Positions 25,250-34,379 of a DNA stretch of 64,000 bases are shown in pieces. The position numbers and the translations under genes were made by a program. The notes below the pieces were generated by a model. It was given only the letters and a program-made list of their open reading frames with translations, ran no database searches and was not told the DNA's origin. Source of the stretch: an uncultured Arthrobacter sp. GTDB taxonomy: Bacteria; Actinomycetota; Actinomycetes; Actinomycetales; Micrococcaceae. The stretch's first letter is position 1. Every line of letters begins with the position of its first letter. Location of the stretch: NCBI RefSeq assembly GCF_947493765.1, contig NZ_CANLSZ010000001.1, forward strand, positions 62,001 through 126,000, in the 5' to 3' direction.

Positions 25250-26827
25250 TTACTCCGCAGCCTTCTTCTTGGCAGGCTTCTTCCTGGGCTTCTCGGCGGC
25301 GGGCTTCTCGGCTGCCTCTTCCGTCTGCTCCGTGGCGGCGGGCTCCTGGGCTGCTGCCTCGGACTCCCCCGTGGCTTCCTCGGTCTGCTCCGTGGACTCC
25401 GCAGCGTCGGCAGCCGTTGCGTCGGCACCAGCCGTGTCCCCGGCATCCGGTGCGTCCGTTGCGTCGGCACCAGCCGTGTCCCCGGCATCCGGTGCGTCCG
25501 CGGCGTCCACGATGCTCGTCGCGTCCTCCTCGTCCTCACCGCGGACGAACTCACTGAGGTCGATCGCCGCACCGGTGGTGTCCGTGACCGTCGCGTACTC
25601 GAGGACCTTGGCGAGTGCCTTCCGGCGACGGACCTCGCCCACGATCATCTGCACCTGCCCGCTCTGGTCGAGCATCTGGGCGAACTGGTTCGGTTCCATC
25701 CCGTACTGGCCCGCGGTGGAGACGATGTAGTCGATCAGCTCGCTCTGGCTGACACCGACCTCTTCCTTGTCCGCGACCGAGTCGAGGATGACCTCGTTCT
25801 GGAAGGCGCGCTCCGTGTTGGTGCGGATCTCCGCACGGTGCTCCTCGGTGTCGTGGTCCTCGCCAGCGCTGTGCGCGTTCTCGCCGTTGAAATGCTGCTC
25901 GAGCTGCTCCTCCACCACGCTCTCGGGCACCGGTACCTGGATGAGCTCGACCAGCTTGTCGAGCACCAGGTCGCGGGCCTCCACGCCCTGGTCCATGAGC
26001 TTGGACTCGGAGGCCTGCTTGGCCAGATCGGCGCGCAGTTCGTCGGCCGTGTCGAACTCGGAGGCCAGCTGGGCGAACTCGTCGTCGACCTCGGGGAGCT
26101 CGCGCTCCTTCACGGCCTTCACCAGGATCTTCACCTGGGCATCGACACCGGCGTACTCCCCGCCGGCGAGCTTCGTCTCGAAGACGGCGCTCTCGTCCTC
26201 GGAGAGACCCGTGACGGCCTCGTCCATGCCCTCGAGCATGGTGCCGGAGCCGATCTGGTAGGAGAGGTCCTGGGCCGAATCGACCTCCTCGCCGTCCACG
26301 GACGCGGTCAGGTCGATCGTGAGGAAGTCGCCGTCCTTGGCGGGGCGGTCCACGGGGCTGAGCGTGCCGAAGCGGCCACGCAGCTCGTCCATGGCCTTCT
26401 CGATGTCGTCGTCGGACGCCTCGACGGGCTGCACCGTGACCTCGATGCCCTTGTACTCCGGAAGTTCGATCTCCGGGCGGATATCGAGCTCGACGCTGAA
26501 CGCGAGCTGTCCCTCCTTCTTCGCCGGATCGGGGACCTCGGTGATCTCCACCTCGGGGCGACTCAGCGGACGGATGCCCGTCTCCTGCACCGCGGCCTGG
26601 TAGAAGCCGTTCAGTCCGTCGTTGATCGCCGTCTCGATGACGTACCCGCGCCCGACACGCTGGTCGATGAGCTGCTGCGGAACCTTGCCCTTGCGGAACC
26701 CCGGAACCTGGACCTGGGTCGCGATGGTCTTGTAGGCCTCGTCGATGTTCGGCTTCAGTTCCTCGAGGGGTACCTCGACGGCCAGCTTCACCCGCGTGGG
26801 GGAAAGGGTTTCAACAGCGCTCTTCAC
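25250..26827 (-). CDS. tig: Trigger factor with an extended low-complexity C-terminus
   Basis: A 525-residue ribosome-associated chaperone. The N-terminal ribosome-binding domain starts [18 protein letters not shown], the FKBP-type isomerase domain includes [19 protein letters not shown], and a helical chaperone domain follows to about residue 435. Trigger factor is usually 430-470 residues; here ~90 extra residues are Ala/Glu/Asp/Thr rich and end in a Lys-rich [13 protein letters not shown]. They contain two perfect 42-bp repeats. The start is GTG 26827 with AGGA upstream. A tRNA-Pro gene sits 70 bp upstream. Confidence 0.97.
   Translation of the reverse strand: MKSAVETLSPTRVKLAVEVPLEELKPNIDEAYKTIATQVQVPGFRKGKVPQQLIDQRVGRGYVIETAINDGLNGFYQAAVQETGIRPLSRPEVEITEVPDPAKKEGQLAFSVELDIRPEIELPEYKGIEVTVQPVEASDDDIEKAMDELRGRFGTLSPVDRPAKDGDFLTIDLTASVDGEEVDSAQDLSYQIGSGTMLEGMDEAVTGLSEDESAVFETKLAGGEYAGVDAQVKILVKAVKERELPEVDDEFAQLASEFDTADELRADLAKQASESKLMDQGVEARDLVLDKLVELIQVPVPESVVEEQLEQHFNGENAHSAGEDHDTEEHRAEIRTNTERAFQNEVILDSVADKEEVGVSQSELIDYIVSTAGQYGMEPNQFAQMLDQSGQVQMIVGEVRRRKALAKVLEYATVTDTTGAAIDLSEFVRGEDEEDATSIVDAADAPDAGDTAGADATDAPDAGDTAGADATAADAAESTEQTEEATGESEAAAQEPAATEQTEEAAEKPAAEKPRKKPAKKKAAE
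25416..25499 (-). repeat. Perfect 42-bp tandem duplication inside tig
   Basis: Units 25416-25457 and 25458-25499 are identical and encode the 14-residue unit [14 protein letters not shown] twice in the acidic tail. Identity at the DNA level points to recent slippage. Confidence 0.9.
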
Positions 26828-26897
26828 AGCGTAGGACTCCTGAAATGATTGGGAATGGTTCTGCAGCGCACGGCATAACCTTCGTTGCACGACAGTG

Positions 26898-26971
<74 letters not shown>

Positions 26972-27082
26972 TCAGTGCGAGTGTTAGTCTACGCATCTTT
27001 GCCGGCGGCACGCACATTTGGCATTAGCAGAACAGCTGTGGTGTAGTTGTAGGCGTTCCTGGGCCCGGTTCTCTGCCCATTC

Positions 27083-27153
27083 GGGGATGTAGCTTAGTGG
27101 TAAAGCCTCAGTCTTCCAAACTGATGATGCGGGTTCGATTCCCGTCATCCCCT
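27083..27153 (+). tRNA. tRNA-Gly (TCC anticodon)
   Basis: 71 nt with acceptor stem GGGGATG/CATCCCC and discriminator T. The anticodon loop CTTCCAA gives TCC, and the T arm is GCGGGTTCGATTCCCGT. CCA is not encoded. Confidence 0.95.
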
Positions 27154-27172
27154 CTCGAGATCCCGCACAAGG

Positions 27173-28060
27173 TCAGTCCGGCTGGCACTGCGGGCACCAG
27201 AACACCGTGCGGGCCGCCATCTCCGAGACGAGGATGGGCGTGCCGCACCTCCGGCACGGTTCGCCGCCCCGTTTGTACACCCAGGTCGGCGCCGCGCGCC
27301 CGAGTCGCCCGTTGCGGGCCTCCGCCGTGGTGGTCACGATCCGGCCCTCACGCACGCCGTCCCGCATGAGCCGGACGGCGTCCCCCCAGATCCCCGCCGC
27401 CTCGTCCTCACGGATCTGCTTCCCCGGCCTCCAGGGGTCGATGCCCTGCAGGAAAAGCACCTCGGCCCGGTAGATGTTGCCGATACCCGCGATGACCGCC
27501 TGATTCATCAGCTGGATCCCCACGGGCGTGATGCTCGACATGAGCTTCCGCCCGAAGACCGTGCCGTCCGCGTCGGCCTGCAACGGATCGGGACCGAGTC
27601 TGGAACGGGCTGCCCGCTCCTCGTCGGGAGTGATCACCTCGCAGGCGGTCGGGCCGCGGAGGTCCGCCCACCCGTTGTCCGAGACGAGCCGCACCCGCAC
27701 GGCGCCGACGGGCTCGGGCGGACCCGCGTACGTGTCCTGCCCGGCGGTCCCCACGTCACCGCGGAGCTCCGACTCCCCCACCCTGCGCGGCGCCCCGATG
27801 CTGGAGGCCCCCCGGAACGTGGCATCGCCGCCGAAGCTCCACGCCCCGTAGAGCCCGAGGTGCACGCGGAGCACCAGGTCGTTGTCGAACCGCAGGAACA
27901 TCTGCTTGCCGTGGGCGAGCGCGGAGACCATGGTGGCACCGTCGAGGCGCGCGGCACCCTCGCTGAAGCGACCCTGCGGACTGGAGGCGCTCAGGCGTGC
28001 GCCGCCGAAGACGGAGGAGAACTGCCGTGCGAGCCGGTGGACCGAGTGCCCTTCAGGCAA
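27173..28060 (-). CDS. Fpg/Nei family DNA glycosylase
   Basis: A 295-residue DNA repair glycosylase. With TTG 28060 as start, the mature N-terminus is Pro2-Glu3 (PEGHSVHRLA), the catalytic pair required in this family. The helix-two-turn-helix contains NQAVIAGIGNIYRAEVLF, and the C-terminal zinc finger has CRRC and CPQC. The start overlaps the rpiB stop by 8 nt, which supports it over a longer form. The order glycosylase-rpiB matches mycobacterial Rv2464c-Rv2465c (from memory), so it is probably Nei1-like, acting on oxidised pyrimidines. Confidence 0.93.
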   Translation of the reverse strand: MPEGHSVHRLARQFSSVFGGARLSASSPQGRFSEGAARLDGATMVSALAHGKQMFLRFDNDLVLRVHLGLYGAWSFGGDATFRGASSIGAPRRVGESELRGDVGTAGQDTYAGPPEPVGAVRVRLVSDNGWADLRGPTACEVITPDEERAARSRLGPDPLQADADGTVFGRKLMSSITPVGIQLMNQAVIAGIGNIYRAEVLFLQGIDPWRPGKQIREDEAAGIWGDAVRLMRDGVREGRIVTTTAEARNGRLGRAAPTWVYKRGGEPCRRCGTPILVSEMAARTVFWCPQCQPD

Positions 28061-28523
28061 GGCTGCCCGTGTCCTCGAAGCGCTTGATCTGCCCGATCCG
28101 GCGACTGTGGCGCTCGGCGCCGCTGAAGGCCTCGGCGAGGAAGACCTCGATGATCCCGGTGGCCTCCTCCACCGAGTGCTGACGACCGCCGACGGCGACG
28201 ACATTGGCGTCGTTGTGCTGGCGTGCCAGCCGCGCCGTCTCCGGGTTCCACGCCAGCGCCGCACGCACGCCGTGGACCTTGTTCGCCGCGATCTGCTCCC
28301 CGTTGCCCGACCCGCCGAGCACGATACCCAGGGCCTCGACGCCCGAGGCCTGGTCGGCGACCACCGCCTGTGCTGCGCGGATGCAGAACGAGGGGTAGTC
28401 GTCCTCGGGGTCGTAGGACGCGGGACCGTGGTCGACGACGTCGTACCCGGCCCGGGCGAGATGCGATACCAGGTGGGCGCTCAGTTCCATGCCGGCGTGG
28501 TCGGTGGCGAGGTGGACGCGCAT
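28053..28523 (-). CDS. rpiB: Ribose-5-phosphate isomerase B
   Basis: A 156-residue RpiB/LacAB-family enzyme interconverting ribose-5-phosphate and ribulose-5-phosphate. The substrate loop reads GGSGNGEQIAANKV. As in mycobacterial RpiB, the cysteine of the E. coli enzyme is replaced by Gly and the Glu serves as base. DHAG near the N-terminus supplies phosphate-binding residues. ATG 28523 follows AGGAAG. It is translationally coupled to the glycosylase gene downstream. Confidence 0.96.
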   Translation of the reverse strand: MRVHLATDHAGMELSAHLVSHLARAGYDVVDHGPASYDPEDDYPSFCIRAAQAVVADQASGVEALGIVLGGSGNGEQIAANKVHGVRAALAWNPETARLARQHNDANVVAVGGRQHSVEEATGIIEVFLAEAFSGAERHSRRIGQIKRFEDTGSLA

Positions 28524-28718
28524 GGGGGTGTCTTCCTTCGGGTCTCGCCGGCATGGCCCGCGGTGGCTGATCGGTGGGTCCGCCGGTACGGCCGGACGTT
28601 CCCAGCGTAGGCGTCCGGGGATCGAGGTGCGACCGCAGCGTGCACGATGGCAGAATACGAGACGCCGCGTAAGCCCCATCACACGCGCGGCCCACCCTGC
28701 CGACCCTGGAGGCGTTCC

Positions 28719-31280
28719 TTGCCCGGTTTGAACCTGACGCGCGACGAAGCTCGCACGCGCGCCGCTCTCCTCACTGTCCAGTCCTACGACATCTCGCTCG
28801 ACCTGACGCGCGGCGACCGCGTGTTCGGTTCGCGCACCGTGGTCACCTTCGACGCGGAGCAGGGCGCCTCCACGTTCATCGACGCCGTCACGGACACGGT
28901 GCACCGGGTGGAACTGAACGGCGTACCGCTCGAGCCCGGGGAGGTCAGCGACGGCGTCAGGATCCAGCTACCGCTGCTCGCTGCGACCAACACCCTCGTG
29001 GTGGACGCGGACATGCCGTACATGAACACGGGCGAGGGCCTGCATCGGTTCGTCGACCCGGTGGACGGAGAGGTGTACCTCTACACGCAGTTCGAGGTAC
29101 CCGATTCCCGCCGGGTCTTCGCCGTCTTCGAACAGCCCGACCTCAAGGCCACGTTCCGCTTCCTGGTGACGGCGCCCGCCTCCTGGGACGTGATCTCCAA
29201 CAGCCCCACACCCGAACCGGTCCAGGCCGGGGAGGGGACCGACGGCGCCGCGAGCGCCACCTGGTCCTTCGAGCCGACGCCGGTCCTCTCCTCCTACGTC
29301 ACGGCGCTCATCGCCGGGCCGTACCAGAGCGTCCGCAGCGAACTGACGAGCTCGTCCGGCCGGACCATCCCGCTCGGGGTCTTCGCCCGCAAGTCCCTCA
29401 TGCAGTACCTGGACGCGGAGAACATCTTCGATCTCACCCGCCAGGGCTTCGCGTTCTACGAGGAGCAGTTCGGCACGCCGTACCCCTTCGAGAAGTACGA
29501 CCAGCTGTTCGTCCCCGAGTTCAACGCCGGCGCCATGGAGAACGCCGGTGCGGTCACCTTCGTGGAGACCTACGTGTTCCGCTCACGGGTCCCGGACGCG
29601 ACCGTGGAACGCCGCGCCATCACGATCCTCCACGAGCTCGCCCACATGTGGTTCGGTGATCTGGTCACCATGCGCTGGTGGAACGACCTCTGGCTGAACG
29701 AGTCCTTCGCCGAGTACATGTCGACCCTCGCCGCAGCCGAGGCGACCGAGTTCCGGCAGGCGTGGACCACCTTCGCCATCCTCGAGAAGGGATGGGCCTA
29801 CCGGCAGGACCAGCTCCCGTCCACCCACCCCATCGTGGCGCGGATCGACGACCTCGACGACGTCCAGGTCAATTTCGACGGCATCACCTACGCCAAGGGC
29901 GCGTCGGTGCTGAAGCAGCTCGTCGCCTGGGTGGGCCAGGAGGAGTTCATGGCCGGGGTCCGCGAGTACTTCGTGAAGCACGCCGGGAAGAACACCGAGC
30001 TCGTCGATCTGCTGGTCGAGCTGGAGGCCGCCAGCGGTCGGGACCTCAGGGCGTGGTCGGCGCTCTGGCTCGAGACGGCCGGCGTCAATACGCTGCGCCC
30101 CGAATTCGCGACCGACGAGGCCGGGAGCATCACCTCGTTCGCGATCCTGCAGAGTGCCGTCGACGCCTTCCCGACCCTGCGCCCGCACCGCCTCGCCGTC
30201 GGGTTCTACGACCTCGACGACGACGGCGCGCTGGTCCGGGTGCACCGCGTGGAGCTCGACGTCGACGGGGAGCGCACCGAGGTGCCGCAGCTGGTCGGCC
30301 GACCGCGGCCGGCCCTGGTGCTCCTCAACGACGACGACCTCGCCTACGCGAAGATCCGGCTCGACCCCGACAGCCTGCGCACCTCCGTGCAGCACGTCAA
30401 GGACTTCCGGGACTCGCTCCCGCGCACGCTCGTCCTCGCCTCCGCCTGGGACGCGACCCGCGACGGCGAGTCACCGGCGCGGGAGTACCTGGAGCTGGTC
30501 CTGCAGAACGTCGGCGCGGAATCCGACTCCTCGGTGGTGCTCGTGCTGCTGCGCCAGCTCGCCTCGACCCTGGCGTTCTACGTCGCCCCACAGGACCGGG
30601 ACAGGCTCGGTGACGAGGCGGCGGACCGGCTGCTGGAACTGGCCCTCGCCGCACCCGCGGGCTCCGACGCGCAGCTCCAGCTGACCAAGGCCTTCGCGGG
30701 CCATGCACGCACCTCCGAACAGCTCGGGACCCTCGAGGCGATGCTCAGCGGGCAGGACGTCCCCCCGGGGCTGGAGGTGGACCAGGACCTGCGCTGGGAA
30801 CTGCTCACCGGCCTCGTCGTGGGCGGTCGCTCCGGCGAGAACGAGATCGCCGCCGAGCTGGAGCGGGACGCGACGGCGACCGGGCAGCTCGCGGCGGCCG
30901 AGGCCCGGGCCGCCGTGCCCACGGCCGCGGCGAAGGAGGCGGCCTGGACCGCCCTCGTCGACGCGGCGGAGCTCCCGAACGCCGTCCAGCGCTCGATGAT
31001 CTCCGGCTTCACCCGGGTGCACGACCGCTCCCTGCTCGAGCCGTTCGTGGAGCGCTACTTCTCGTCCATCGACGACGTGTGGTCGTCGCGGACCTACGAG
31101 ATCGCCCAGCAGATCGTCGTCGGCCTCTATCCGTCCCTGCTGACCACGCAGGCGACACTGGATCGCACGGACTCCTTCCTCGCGAACCTCGGGGACGACT
31201 CCCCGTCGCTGCGCCGCCTCGTCCTGGAGAGCCGCGACGGCGTGGAGCGGGCGATGCGGGCGCAGGCCGCCGACAGGTAG
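28719..31280 (+). CDS. pepN: Aminopeptidase N
   Basis: An 853-residue M1 metallopeptidase. The exopeptidase motif is GAMENAG and the zinc site is HELAHMWFGD (H305, E306, H309) with Glu328 in NESFAEY. The long C-terminal ERAP1-like helical domain is complete. I chose TTG 28719 because GGAGG lies 6-8 nt before it and the protein then begins PGLNLTRDEA, as in actinobacterial homologues. An upstream ATG at 28647 would add 24 Pro/Arg-rich residues. It is probably cytoplasmic. Confidence 0.95.
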   Translation: MPGLNLTRDEARTRAALLTVQSYDISLDLTRGDRVFGSRTVVTFDAEQGASTFIDAVTDTVHRVELNGVPLEPGEVSDGVRIQLPLLAATNTLVVDADMPYMNTGEGLHRFVDPVDGEVYLYTQFEVPDSRRVFAVFEQPDLKATFRFLVTAPASWDVISNSPTPEPVQAGEGTDGAASATWSFEPTPVLSSYVTALIAGPYQSVRSELTSSSGRTIPLGVFARKSLMQYLDAENIFDLTRQGFAFYEEQFGTPYPFEKYDQLFVPEFNAGAMENAGAVTFVETYVFRSRVPDATVERRAITILHELAHMWFGDLVTMRWWNDLWLNESFAEYMSTLAAAEATEFRQAWTTFAILEKGWAYRQDQLPSTHPIVARIDDLDDVQVNFDGITYAKGASVLKQLVAWVGQEEFMAGVREYFVKHAGKNTELVDLLVELEAASGRDLRAWSALWLETAGVNTLRPEFATDEAGSITSFAILQSAVDAFPTLRPHRLAVGFYDLDDDGALVRVHRVELDVDGERTEVPQLVGRPRPALVLLNDDDLAYAKIRLDPDSLRTSVQHVKDFRDSLPRTLVLASAWDATRDGESPAREYLELVLQNVGAESDSSVVLVLLRQLASTLAFYVAPQDRDRLGDEAADRLLELALAAPAGSDAQLQLTKAFAGHARTSEQLGTLEAMLSGQDVPPGLEVDQDLRWELLTGLVVGGRSGENEIAAELERDATATGQLAAAEARAAVPTAAAKEAAWTALVDAAELPNAVQRSMISGFTRVHDRSLLEPFVERYFSSIDDVWSSRTYEIAQQIVVGLYPSLLTTQATLDRTDSFLANLGDDSPSLRRLVLESRDGVERAMRAQAADR

Positions 31281-31344
31281 GAGGGGGTCGGGGAGGACCG
31301 ACCCGGTCCTCCCGCCGGGGCCCGCACTCCCCCGCCGCCCGTAC

Positions 31345-31356
31345 TAGGGTCACAGC
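31345..31356 (+). promoter_or_regulatory. Leaderless -10 element of the OsmC gene
   Basis: TAGGGT (31345-31350), then CACAGC, then ATG 31357. There is no ribosome site. Confidence 0.55.
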
Positions 31357-31833
31357 ATGAGACTCTCGGAACACCACTACGCGGCGCAGCTCCGGTGGAC
31401 GGGGAATCGCGGCTCCGGGACGTCGGGGTACCGCGCCTACAGCCGCGATCACGAGGTGGAGGTGGAGGGCGCCGGACTGCTGCGGGGCACCGCCGATCCC
31501 AGCTTCCACGGGTCGCGGAATCGATGGAATCCCGAACAGCTGCTGCTGGCCGCGCTCGCGCAGTGCCACATGCTGTCCTACCTGCACGTCGCCGTGACGG
31601 CGGGTCTGGTGGTCACCGGCTACCGGGACACGGCCACCGGCACCCTGCGCCTCAACAGGGACGGCAGCGGCGAGTTCACCGGTGTGGTGCTCCGCCCGCA
31701 GGTGGAGCTCGCGGATCCAGCCCAGGCCCCCCTGGCGGACTCCCTGCACGCGGAGGCCAACGCCCTGTGCTTCATCGCGCGGTCCGTGAACTTCCCCGTG
31801 GACCACGAGCCGACCGCGACCGGGCCCCGCTGA
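31357..31833 (+). CDS. OsmC family protein
   Basis: A 158-residue peroxiredoxin-like protein of the OsmC/Ohr superfamily. Both redox cysteines are present: Cys70 in LAALAQCHMLSYLH and Cys138 in ANALCFIARSVNFPV. Such proteins reduce organic peroxides using paired cysteines. The transcript appears leaderless. It is followed at 105 bp by the MscS-like gene. Confidence 0.93.
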   Translation: MRLSEHHYAAQLRWTGNRGSGTSGYRAYSRDHEVEVEGAGLLRGTADPSFHGSRNRWNPEQLLLAALAQCHMLSYLHVAVTAGLVVTGYRDTATGTLRLNRDGSGEFTGVVLRPQVELADPAQAPLADSLHAEANALCFIARSVNFPVDHEPTATGPR

Positions 31834-31938
31834 CGCGGTCGGGCTGCGTCCCCGCTGTAGCCTTGGAGGACACCCCCGCACCTCCGGCCCGGTCGACGGT
31901 GCGCGGAGACACCCGAGTACCCGGCCGAAAGTGACAGC

Positions 31939-32562
31939 ATGATCTTCCTCCCCTCGCTCGGCTACGGCGGACGGATCATCGGCGCGCTGGTCATCCTGGT
32001 CGGCGCCGTGCTGCTGTGGCTGCTCGTCCGGGCGCTGATAGCGCGCTCGGTCAGGCGTGTCCGTAACGGGCACAGCGTGTTCAGGAAACCGCACCTCGCC
32101 TGGGCGCAGTCGGCCCTCCGCCCGTTCGACAGCGCCCGGCGCGTACAGCGGGCGCAGACCATCGGCGGACTGCTCTCGAGCGTCGCCGCCGGGACCATCG
32201 CGATCGTGGCCGTCCTCATGGCCCTCGACACGCTGGGCTTCCCGATCGGGCCCATCCTGGCGAGCGTGGGCATCGTGGGCATCGCGATCGGCTTCGGCGC
32301 CCGGGAGGTCATCCGCGACGCCTTCCTCGGCTTCTTCATCACCATCGAGGACCAGTACGGCATCGGCGACACCATCGAGGTCGGTGACACCGTCGGCGTC
32401 GTCGAGTCGCTCGGTCTGCGCATCACGCGGCTCGTGGATGTCGACGGCGCCGTCTGGTACGTGCGCAACGGCGACATCACCAAGGTGGGGAACAGATCGC
32501 AGGGTACCTATCTGGCGCCCTCGCCCGACCTCACCGACCCACCCACGGAGGACCACGCATGA
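31939..32562 (+). CDS. Small mechanosensitive ion channel (MscS) domain protein
   Basis: A 207-residue membrane protein with two or three helices. The pore helix and beta domain are clear: [20 protein letters not shown], then [20 protein letters not shown], then [14 protein letters not shown]. The alpha/beta C-terminal vestibule domain of classical MscS (286 residues in E. coli) is absent; only a short Pro/Asp tail follows the beta domain. Its stop overlaps the globin start by 4 nt (ATGA). Confidence 0.9.
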   Translation: MIFLPSLGYGGRIIGALVILVGAVLLWLLVRALIARSVRRVRNGHSVFRKPHLAWAQSALRPFDSARRVQRAQTIGGLLSSVAAGTIAIVAVLMALDTLGFPIGPILASVGIVGIAIGFGAREVIRDAFLGFFITIEDQYGIGDTIEVGDTVGVVESLGLRITRLVDVDGAVWYVRNGDITKVGNRSQGTYLAPSPDLTDPPTEDHA

Positions 32563-33038
32563 CCACCCAGGACCCGGCAGGAGCCCGGCCTCCCGAGGAC
32601 AGGACCGCGCTGCCCGTCGAACGCCTCACGGCGGCCGGCCGGGAGTTCGTCCAGCCCCAGTACACCGACAACTTCTACGCCGCGGTCGGCGGGCACGAGG
32701 TCTTCGTGGCGCTCGTCGATGCCTTCTACGACGGCGTGGCCCAGGACGAGGTGCTCCGGCCCATGTATCCGGAGGAGGACCTGGGGCCCGCGAAGGAGCG
32801 CCTGCTGCTCTTCCTCGAGCAGTACTGGGGTGGTCCCAGGACCTACGGCGAGCAGCGCGGGCATCCGAGGCTGCGCATGCGGCACATGCCGTTCCGCGTG
32901 GGCCCGACGGCGAGGGACCACTGGCTGCGGCACATGCGTGCCGCCGTCGACGGCCTTCACCTCGCTCCGCTGCACGAGGCGACACTGTGGGACTACCTCG
33001 AACGCGCCGCGCACTCGATGGTGAACGCCGCGGACTGA
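32559..33038 (+). CDS. glbO: Group II truncated hemoglobin (trHbO-like)
   Basis: A 159-residue globin of the 2-over-2 fold. The proximal heme ligand is His109 in RLRMRHMPF. The distal region has VDAFYDGV (Tyr57) and MYPEED (Tyr70), typical of trHbO, and the WGGP segment follows. A ~33-residue hydrophilic N-terminal extension precedes the globin core. The family binds O2 and is linked to respiration or peroxide handling near the membrane. The start overlaps the MscS-like gene. Confidence 0.93.
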   Translation: MTTQDPAGARPPEDRTALPVERLTAAGREFVQPQYTDNFYAAVGGHEVFVALVDAFYDGVAQDEVLRPMYPEEDLGPAKERLLLFLEQYWGGPRTYGEQRGHPRLRMRHMPFRVGPTARDHWLRHMRAAVDGLHLAPLHEATLWDYLERAAHSMVNAAD

Positions 33039-33083
33039 CACCGGGTGCCCGGCCCCGGGCGACTGCAGCTCCGTACGTGGGCG

Positions 33084-33743
33084 TCAGAAGACGGCGGCGG
33101 ACCGGACCAGGACGTGCCCGCGGACGGTACTGAGCCTCGACCAGCGGCCGTTGCTGTGGACGGACGCCTGTGTCCCTGCTTCCAGGAAGCCGAGGGTGAA
33201 ACCCCCGAACGCAGCCCCGGCAGGCACCCGGCCCGGGACGTCTGCCAGTTCCCGCCCCCACACGGCGGTTCTCGCACTGCTCACCAGCGGGGCACCGGCG
33301 CGGTCGGGCAACGACCCTGCCACCTCCGCGATGCCGGCCCTGGCCGCGTCCTCCAGCGCGTCGCAGGAGACCGCGCCCTCGCGCAGCCAGCCGGAGCGTG
33401 GTGGCAGCACCCCCGCCCACGGCTCCGTCACGGTGACAGCGGGCACGGGGAAGACCACCCCGTCCTCCGGCATCCGCGCGAGCCTGTCGAGGACCGAGCC
33501 GAGCGAGACCGTGACGTCGACGCGCGCAGCGTCCTGGAGGGCCATCGTCCGCAGGCCGAGAACCGTGGGCACCGCCTCGCCGAGCATGGTGGGGCCGAGA
33601 GCGCGGACATAGGCGGCGAGGATCCCCCCGCCGGCGACCAGCCGCATGCCACCGGCATCGTCGCCGGCGCGGGCGCGGGCGGTCAGGGTACGGAGATCAC
33701 TGACCGTCTCCGCGTCGGCGAAACGGATCTCGCCGGCGCTCAC
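33084..33743 (-). CDS. Conserved actinobacterial protein of unknown function
   Basis: A 219-residue protein without transmembrane segments or a signal peptide, rich in Ala, Val, Arg and Gly. I do not recognise a domain. Segments such as GGMRLVAGGGILAAYVRALGP and SSARTAVWGRELADVPGRVP give no catalytic motif. The start overlaps the thioesterase stop by 4 nt, so it is translationally coupled. A hypothetical protein also adjoins a thioesterase in the glbO-to-ettA region of M. tuberculosis (Rv2474c/Rv2475c, from memory), so the pair seems conserved. Confidence 0.75.
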   Translation of the reverse strand: MSAGEIRFADAETVSDLRTLTARARAGDDAGGMRLVAGGGILAAYVRALGPTMLGEAVPTVLGLRTMALQDAARVDVTVSLGSVLDRLARMPEDGVVFPVPAVTVTEPWAGVLPPRSGWLREGAVSCDALEDAARAGIAEVAGSLPDRAGAPLVSSARTAVWGRELADVPGRVPAGAAFGGFTLGFLEAGTQASVHSNGRWSRLSTVRGHVLVRSAAVF

Positions 33744-34213
33744 GCATCCTGCCTGGCGCGGGCCCGGCGGAACGGGACGGCGGGTCCGAGCCAGGACTCG
33801 AGGACCGCACGCTGATCCGCGGAGAGCCGCACCGGCCGGCCCGACGTCCGGCTGACCAGCACCAGACTGGTACTCGCGATCGCGCTCGTGACACTGCCTT
33901 CCAGGGCCACCCGGTCCCGCACCGTGTAGCCCATCTCGAAGCTGGACGCCCCGATGCCGGTCACCCGCACGTCGACGGCGGCCGGGACCACGCTGAAGTT
34001 CAGCGGCGCGAGGTACTCGATCTCCTGCCGCGCCACGAGGGTGTAGTGGTCCGCGTCGACGCGTTCCATGAACGAGCCGCCCTCGAGCGGCTCACTCATC
34101 AGCAGCACGCGGGCGTCCTCGAGGAACTGCAGGTAGCGCACGTTGTTGACGTGGCCGTAGGAATCCTCGTCGCCGAAACGCAGGGGCAGGGGGATGGTGC
34201 GCACGAAAGACAT
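33740..34213 (-). CDS. 4HBT-type acyl-CoA thioesterase
   Basis: A 157-residue hotdog-fold thioesterase. The N-terminal signature RFGDEDSYGHVNNVRYLQFLED supplies the catalytic Asp (Asp15 or Asp17) and the His-Val-Asn-Asn helix cap of the 4-hydroxybenzoyl-CoA thioesterase family. It would hydrolyse an acyl-CoA; chain preference cannot be told. First gene of a two-gene unit with the hypothetical protein downstream. Confidence 0.9.
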   Translation of the reverse strand: MSFVRTIPLPLRFGDEDSYGHVNNVRYLQFLEDARVLLMSEPLEGGSFMERVDADHYTLVARQEIEYLAPLNFSVVPAAVDVRVTGIGASSFEMGYTVRDRVALEGSVTSAIASTSLVLVSRTSGRPVRLSADQRAVLESWLGPAVPFRRARARQDA

Positions 34214-34379
34214 GGTCCCATCCTCTCAAACAGGCCCGCCGCCCGGAGCACACGCCGGATGCACCGGCGCGGACCGTCGTCGCACCCGTCCGTGTTGAGC
34301 GTCGCCGGGGGTCCGTCTAGTGTCGGTGGAGGCCACGGAGCATCGGTTCCGTCCATCCGTTCCCGAGGAGACATCGCAC

